From a virus: a stretch of DNA of 37,477 nt. Positions within the stretch are counted from its first letter, which is position 1; every line of letters begins with the position of its first letter. The stretch is from positions 1-37,477 of IMG/VR virus record IMGVR_UViG_3300042549_000664; one strand, written 5' to 3'. The notes beneath the pieces were generated by a model, which had not been told where the DNA came from, ran no database searches, and saw only the letters and a program-made list of their open reading frames with translations. Of the stretch, positions 37,196 to 37,477 are shown in pieces. The translations under genes were made by a program, and so were the position numbers.

Positions 37196-37477
37196 TTAAG
37201 ACGCTCCGTGAATAACTGCAAAGTTGATTACCACAGCTTCGGATAAATTGCCACCGCTAATATTTCGCAACGTAATCGTACAAGTGCCTGCGCTCATGCT
37301 GCTGATCCAACAGTTATACGCACCCGATGTAGCGCCAGAACCTACGTTCAAAATAATCACATCTTTGGCGCTGATTAATCTGTTAGTCAGCGTAAAAGTT
37401 ACATTGGTCAACGTATTTAGCGTTGCACCGTTTGTTGTAATTTGGCCCATGCTTGCGTTAACCGTAACGCCAGTTGA
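37196..37477 (-). CDS. Small structural-region protein, C-terminal part (joins 1-250 on the circle)
   Basis: The C-terminal portion of the junction-spanning gene. The visible part reads from the window end (STGVTVNASMGQITTNG) to TAA near 37196. The frame contains an internal Met at 37450 that is not the true start, because the same frame continues upstream into bases 127-250 of the repeated end and reaches ATG 250. The C-terminal half (ISAKDVIILNVGSGATSGAYNCWISSMSAGTCTITLRNISGGNLSEAVVINFAVIHGAS) is a beta-rich pattern. On the closed circle it gives about 134 residues. It sits just upstream of the small basic gene, HNH and portal. Confidence 0.85.
   Translation of the reverse strand, partial: STGVTVNASMGQITTNGATLNTLTNVTFTLTNRLISAKDVIILNVGSGATSGAYNCWISSMSAGTCTITLRNISGGNLSEAVVINFAVIHGAS
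37351..37477. repeat. Terminal direct repeat, right copy
   Basis: Identical to 1-127; see the left copy. Removing it leaves a 37,350-bp circle. Confidence 0.97.

Noticed and set aside
1-37477. tRNA genes, CRISPR arrays, integrase, insertion sequences
   Set aside because: None could be recognised on either strand by eye; tRNA detection would need a dedicated search.

Overview
The window is a complete tailed-phage genome assembled as a circle. The first 127 bases (1-127) are repeated exactly as the last 127 (37351-37477), so the non-redundant circle is 37,350 bp and one gene runs across the artificial ends. The virion genes are of the P22/Sf6 kind: Sf6-like small terminase, large terminase, P22-like portal, scaffold and coat, gp4- and gp10-like tail plugs, and internal ejection proteins. 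This predicts a short-tailed (podovirus-like) particle. The many small conserved genes resemble those I know from freshwater and aquatic metagenomic phages. The host cannot be named from the sequence. I see no integrase, tRNA or CRISPR array.

Layout. (1) Leftward late block: from about 3168 down to 1, then across the circle junction from 37477 down to 17749. It reads terminase small and large subunits, four small proteins (one spans the junction), another small basic protein, HNH nuclease, portal, a helical protein, minor structural and glycine-rich adhesin-like proteins, scaffold, coat, three small head-region proteins, gp4-like, gp10-like, a tail protein, cupin, three ejection proteins, fibre, and a lysis cassette (membrane proteins, holin, M15 peptidase). 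(2) Control region 3169-3753: GC-rich tandem GCAGCCA repeats, a leftward promoter candidate, a palindromic promoter element (a second copy lies at 4179-4237) and a strong rightward sigma70-type promoter. (3) Rightward early block A, 3754-8124: about 18 small genes, mostly coupled by ATGA or GTGA overlaps, including a truncated DnaN-like sliding clamp and a Cro-like HTH protein, closed by a terminator at 8136. (4) Leftward primase-helicase, 8121-10595. (5) Rightward replication block B, 10758-17793: ribbon-helix-helix (RHH) regulator, Fe-S RecB-family nuclease (DUF2800), ssDNA-binding protein (DUF2815), compact family-B DNA polymerase, HNH-AP2 endonuclease, VRR-NUC nuclease, SNF2-type helicase and two small proteins. 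Blocks B and the late operon collide head-on at 17749-17793.

How it works together (inference): primase-helicase, polymerase, clamp, ssDNA-binding protein, nucleases and SNF2 helicase form a largely self-sufficient replication and recombination set. The RHH protein may control several promoters through a TAGCACA/TGTGCTA site seen at four intergenic places. Coat-protein output may be tuned by a series of UUCG-type terminators after the coat gene. The most notable items are the shortened beta-clamp (domain II plus half of domain III), the nested palindrome/promoter/terminator elements around the tandem repeat array, and the primase gene set backwards between two same-direction terminators.
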